From Paulinella micropora (Eukaryota > Cercozoa > Imbricatea > Euglyphida > Paulinellidae), in contig WBZZ01000897.1 in assembly GCA_019918135.1 (NCBI GenBank), positions 419,501-483,500 of the forward strand: a DNA stretch of 64,000 nt, in the 5' to 3' direction. Each line of letters starts with the position of its first letter. Positions within the stretch are counted from its first letter, which is position 1. Shown piece by piece: positions 61,474 to 64,000 of this stretch. The notes beneath the pieces are model-generated. The model was not told the DNA's origin, ran no database searches, and saw nothing but the letters and a program-made list of their open reading frames with translations. A program made the translations under genes and the position numbers.

Positions 61474-63952
61474 CAAGAAGAGGTCCTTGCAAGGCAACGT
61501 GCCCTGAATAACCACAAAGCTTGTGGCGAGGACAAAGTGAAGAACGAGATGCTCAAGTATGGCGGCGCCTACATCAATGGCTACTTAACGCAGTACTTCA
61601 ACTGGATTCGAGAAGCCGAGAGGACTCCAAAAGCTTGGGGCAAGGGAATCATCGTCAATATCCCCAAGGGTGGGGATCCTACGGATCCTGACAACTGGAG
61701 GGATATCTCGATTATTAGTTGCCTTGGTAAGCTGTATCTGTCCTTATTAGCTACTCGTCTAACGCTCTTCGTGGATGGCCCGGATAAGCTACGTCCAGAG
61801 CAGGGAGGCTTCCGCCCGGGGCGTCGCACTACGGATCAGGTCTTTACCCTTTGGCAGAGGTTGAAGGGGCGTCAGCAGCAGAAGCGGGAGTCGTATGTCC
61901 TGTTCGTCGATCTACGCAAGGCTTTCCCGTCTGTTTGGAGAGATGGCCTATTTTGAGAGGCTCTGGAAGCTGGGTGTAAGGGGCAAGTTCTGGCGCACGC
62001 TACGCAGGTGCTACGAGCAGACTTCGTCGCAAGTGCTAGTTGATGGAGCACTCACCCCCGAAGTACTGGAGCGTGTAGGCGTCCAACAGGGGTCCCCTCT
62101 CTCTCCCACACTATTCAACGTCTTTATGGATGAGCTGTGTGATCGGCTGGCGAGTGCCCTCAAGATCACGGATGTGAAGCGGCTGAACGACATCAAGGCA
62201 CTTCTATACGCGGACGACGTGGCCCTCATCGCTCACAGTCGCACCGAGCTCCAGAAGATGGTCAATGTTGTGGCCAAGTTCGCGGAAGATTACCGGCTGG
62301 AAGTCAACTTGAAGCCCGGCAAGACGGAAATCATGCCCATTTACACGTCGAGCAAGGCGAAACGACCAAGTATCAGGGATCGAGGTGAGCCCGTGGTGTG
62401 GTTTCGCGGCCAGAAGCTTTGTGTCACCAGTCAGTACAAGTACCTGGGAGTGGTTATCACCGACGACCTGAAGTGGAAGGAGCAGGCCCTGCGGGCTACG
62501 CGTGTCACTGAAGTCGCCACCGCAGGTTGGTACTCTTTGTGGTGTGCAGATGAGATACAAGCTAGGTATCGTCTCATGTGCTGGAATCAACTTGTGGGGG
62601 CCAAGCTGAAGTACGCCTTCGATGTCTGGCGTGCCCCCGTATCGCAGCTCACCAAGCTAGAGGCAGCAATGCTGCGCCCCATGAGGATGATTCTCGGCAT
62701 CAGCCCTAAGACAAGCAAGTGGATTACACTCTTTCTGGCGCGCTCTTTGAGTGCGGAGCGTTTGCGGCGGGCGGCGCAACTGAAGGCGGCGCAACTGAAG
62801 TTCTATGGACGGCTGCGTGTTCTACCGGAGGAGCGATTTCCTGTCATCGCATCTCAAGTCAAATCCGACTGGACTGCGGAGGCCGAAGGCGCTATCAGGG
62901 ACTCAATGGATCTACAACAAGGGCTTCAGGAGCTCCTAAATAGCTCAGAGAAGGACCTCGAGGGTTGGAGTTCGACTGTGGACAAGTGGGCCCTTCAGCA
63001 GGACGTCAAGATGGTGCAGCAACTGATGTGGGACAAGCGAGAGGCAGGCAGCGATCTTACTGATGGCCTGCGAGTCATCCTAAGACAAGTCTTTGGAACT
63101 AAGGAGTTCCCAAGATGGGTAGCCCTTGATGATGCGCATTATAATCTGCTTCGGAGAAGATTCCTCAGCTGCAGCAACCGCCTTCGGTTGTACCGCAGCA
63201 AGTTGGTCAGTGGCATGTCCCCTCGCTGCTTCTGTTGTCATGATGATGTCAATGAGTCCCTTGCGCACTTCTTATGGGATTGCCCCATGCATGAGGCGAG
63301 ACGTAAGCAGCTGTTGCTGAGTATGCAGAGGCTCGGTGGCATGGCTGTGGGGGGTGCTGAGGGGGATGGAGGGAGTGAGGAGGGTGGTGAGGTCGTAGGC
63401 GGTGAGGTTGTGGTGGAGGATGTGTTGCTTGGGCGGGAGCGGGAGGGCTCTGTGCGGCAGGGTTGGGATGATATGTCGCCTGTGGATCAATCACACTTGT
63501 TTTGTAAGCTATTTCAGGGGAAGTCGCGCTTCCGCAGTAACTTTAGGCTTGCTGCGATGTTAGGGGTTACAGCGTTGCGTCCCCCTCCAAAGTTGGATGT
63601 GTTGTTTGGATCATATGTGTCTGAGTGTTGGTCTGCTAGGGAGGGTAAAAGGGAGGAGCTTGGGGTGGAGGATGGGGGCGAGGAGGTGATTGACCTCACT
63701 GAGGTTCCATCAGCTTCTGTCCCACCCTCTCCCCCAAGTGACGTTGATGTTGCGCGGCGCGGCCGTCCGCGCAGTGTGGACGTCCTGGCTAGAGAGAGGG
63801 GTTCGGGAGCGCAGCGTAGTGTCTCCGAGTTCTTCTCTTCAGCTAACACCCTCACATCTAGCTCTTCATGCACTTCACAGCCACCATCTGCCCCTGCTAT
63901 TTGGGCTCCCGTTGCTAAAAGGTCTCTGCTCATACCACGGAATTACGAATAA
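61474..63952 (+). pseudogene. Non-LTR (LINE) reverse transcriptase, 5'-truncated
   Basis: RT domain: NHKACGEDKVKNEMLKYGG, WGKGIIVNIPKGGDP, RPEQGGFRPGRRTTDQV, motif A FVDLRKAFPSVW, QQGSPLSPTLFNVFMDEL, catalytic LYADDVALIA (about 62,207), YKYLGVVITDDLKWKEQ. A one-base frame change sits in TTTT at 61,951-61,954, where the first frame ends in TGA. After the thumb comes a C-terminal zinc motif CFCCHDDVNESLAHFLWDC (C-x2-C-x8-H-x4-C, about 63,226-63,282) and a Gly/Glu/Ser-rich tail to the TAA at 63,950. No endonuclease domain is present upstream. Confidence 0.85.
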
Positions 63953-64000
63953 TCCACAAGGGATTCTTTCTTACTAAAGATGCCAAAGTATCCACAACTG

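Overview
The window is eukaryotic nuclear DNA, most likely from an alga or other protist. The evidence is spliced host genes with short GT-AG introns (a PEX12 peroxin and a UAS/UBX-domain protein), three classes of retrotransposon, tRNA-derived SINEs and very abundant microsatellites. The species cannot be named from the sequence. Bases 1-10,700 are the AT-rich right part of an endogenous Polinton/Polinton-like virus. It carries a virion module on the + strand (Ulp1/adenain-type protease, penton, double-jelly-roll major capsid protein, fibre-like protein) and a replication side on the - strand (ExoX-C-like small protein, protein-primed DNA polymerase B, zinc-finger protein). Integrase and packaging ATPase are not in the window and would lie to the left. 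Penton and capsid genes are open, but polymerase, fibre and protease are each broken by a frame change, so this copy looks resident rather than active.

Bases 10,757-17,820 hold a tyrosine-recombinase (DIRS/PAT/kangaroo-like) retrotransposon. It is bounded by an A1...B1-A2-B2 set of split direct repeats, with Gag, an RT whose front half is inverted, RNase H and recombinase. About 540 bp of an ATCGT pentamer lies near its 3' end. From 18.2 to 28.6 kb the - strand reads as exons of one or more spliced genes I do not recognise, with palindromic AT motifs in introns, G-runs, a tandem exon duplication and (GAA)n/(CATA)n repeats. A second tyrosine-recombinase retroelement lies on the + strand at about 28.9-35.3 kb, ending in a 144-bp nested hairpin.

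Bases 35,458-44,231 are a complete-length Ty1/copia element on the - strand. It has about 200-bp LTRs and a perfect 5-bp target duplication (CTCTA), but it lacks the integrase catalytic core and has stops in pol. Then come a short Q-rich coding relic (44.9-45.3 kb), simple repeats, and a UAS/UBX gene (46.1-48.3 kb, - strand).

From 48.7 to 51.9 kb and from 60.0 to 61.5 kb there are arrays of a tRNA-derived SINE, all on the - strand, each copy ending in an (ATT)n tail that abuts the next copy. From 53.7 to 58.3 kb there is a parallel cascade of truncated LINE fragments separated by (GAA)n tails. PEX12 (58.4-59.9 kb, + strand) separates the two. The window ends in a 5'-truncated LINE reverse transcriptase (61.47-63.95 kb). 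The recurrent theme is retroelements landing in the microsatellite tails of earlier copies, beside an endogenised Polinton-like virus.
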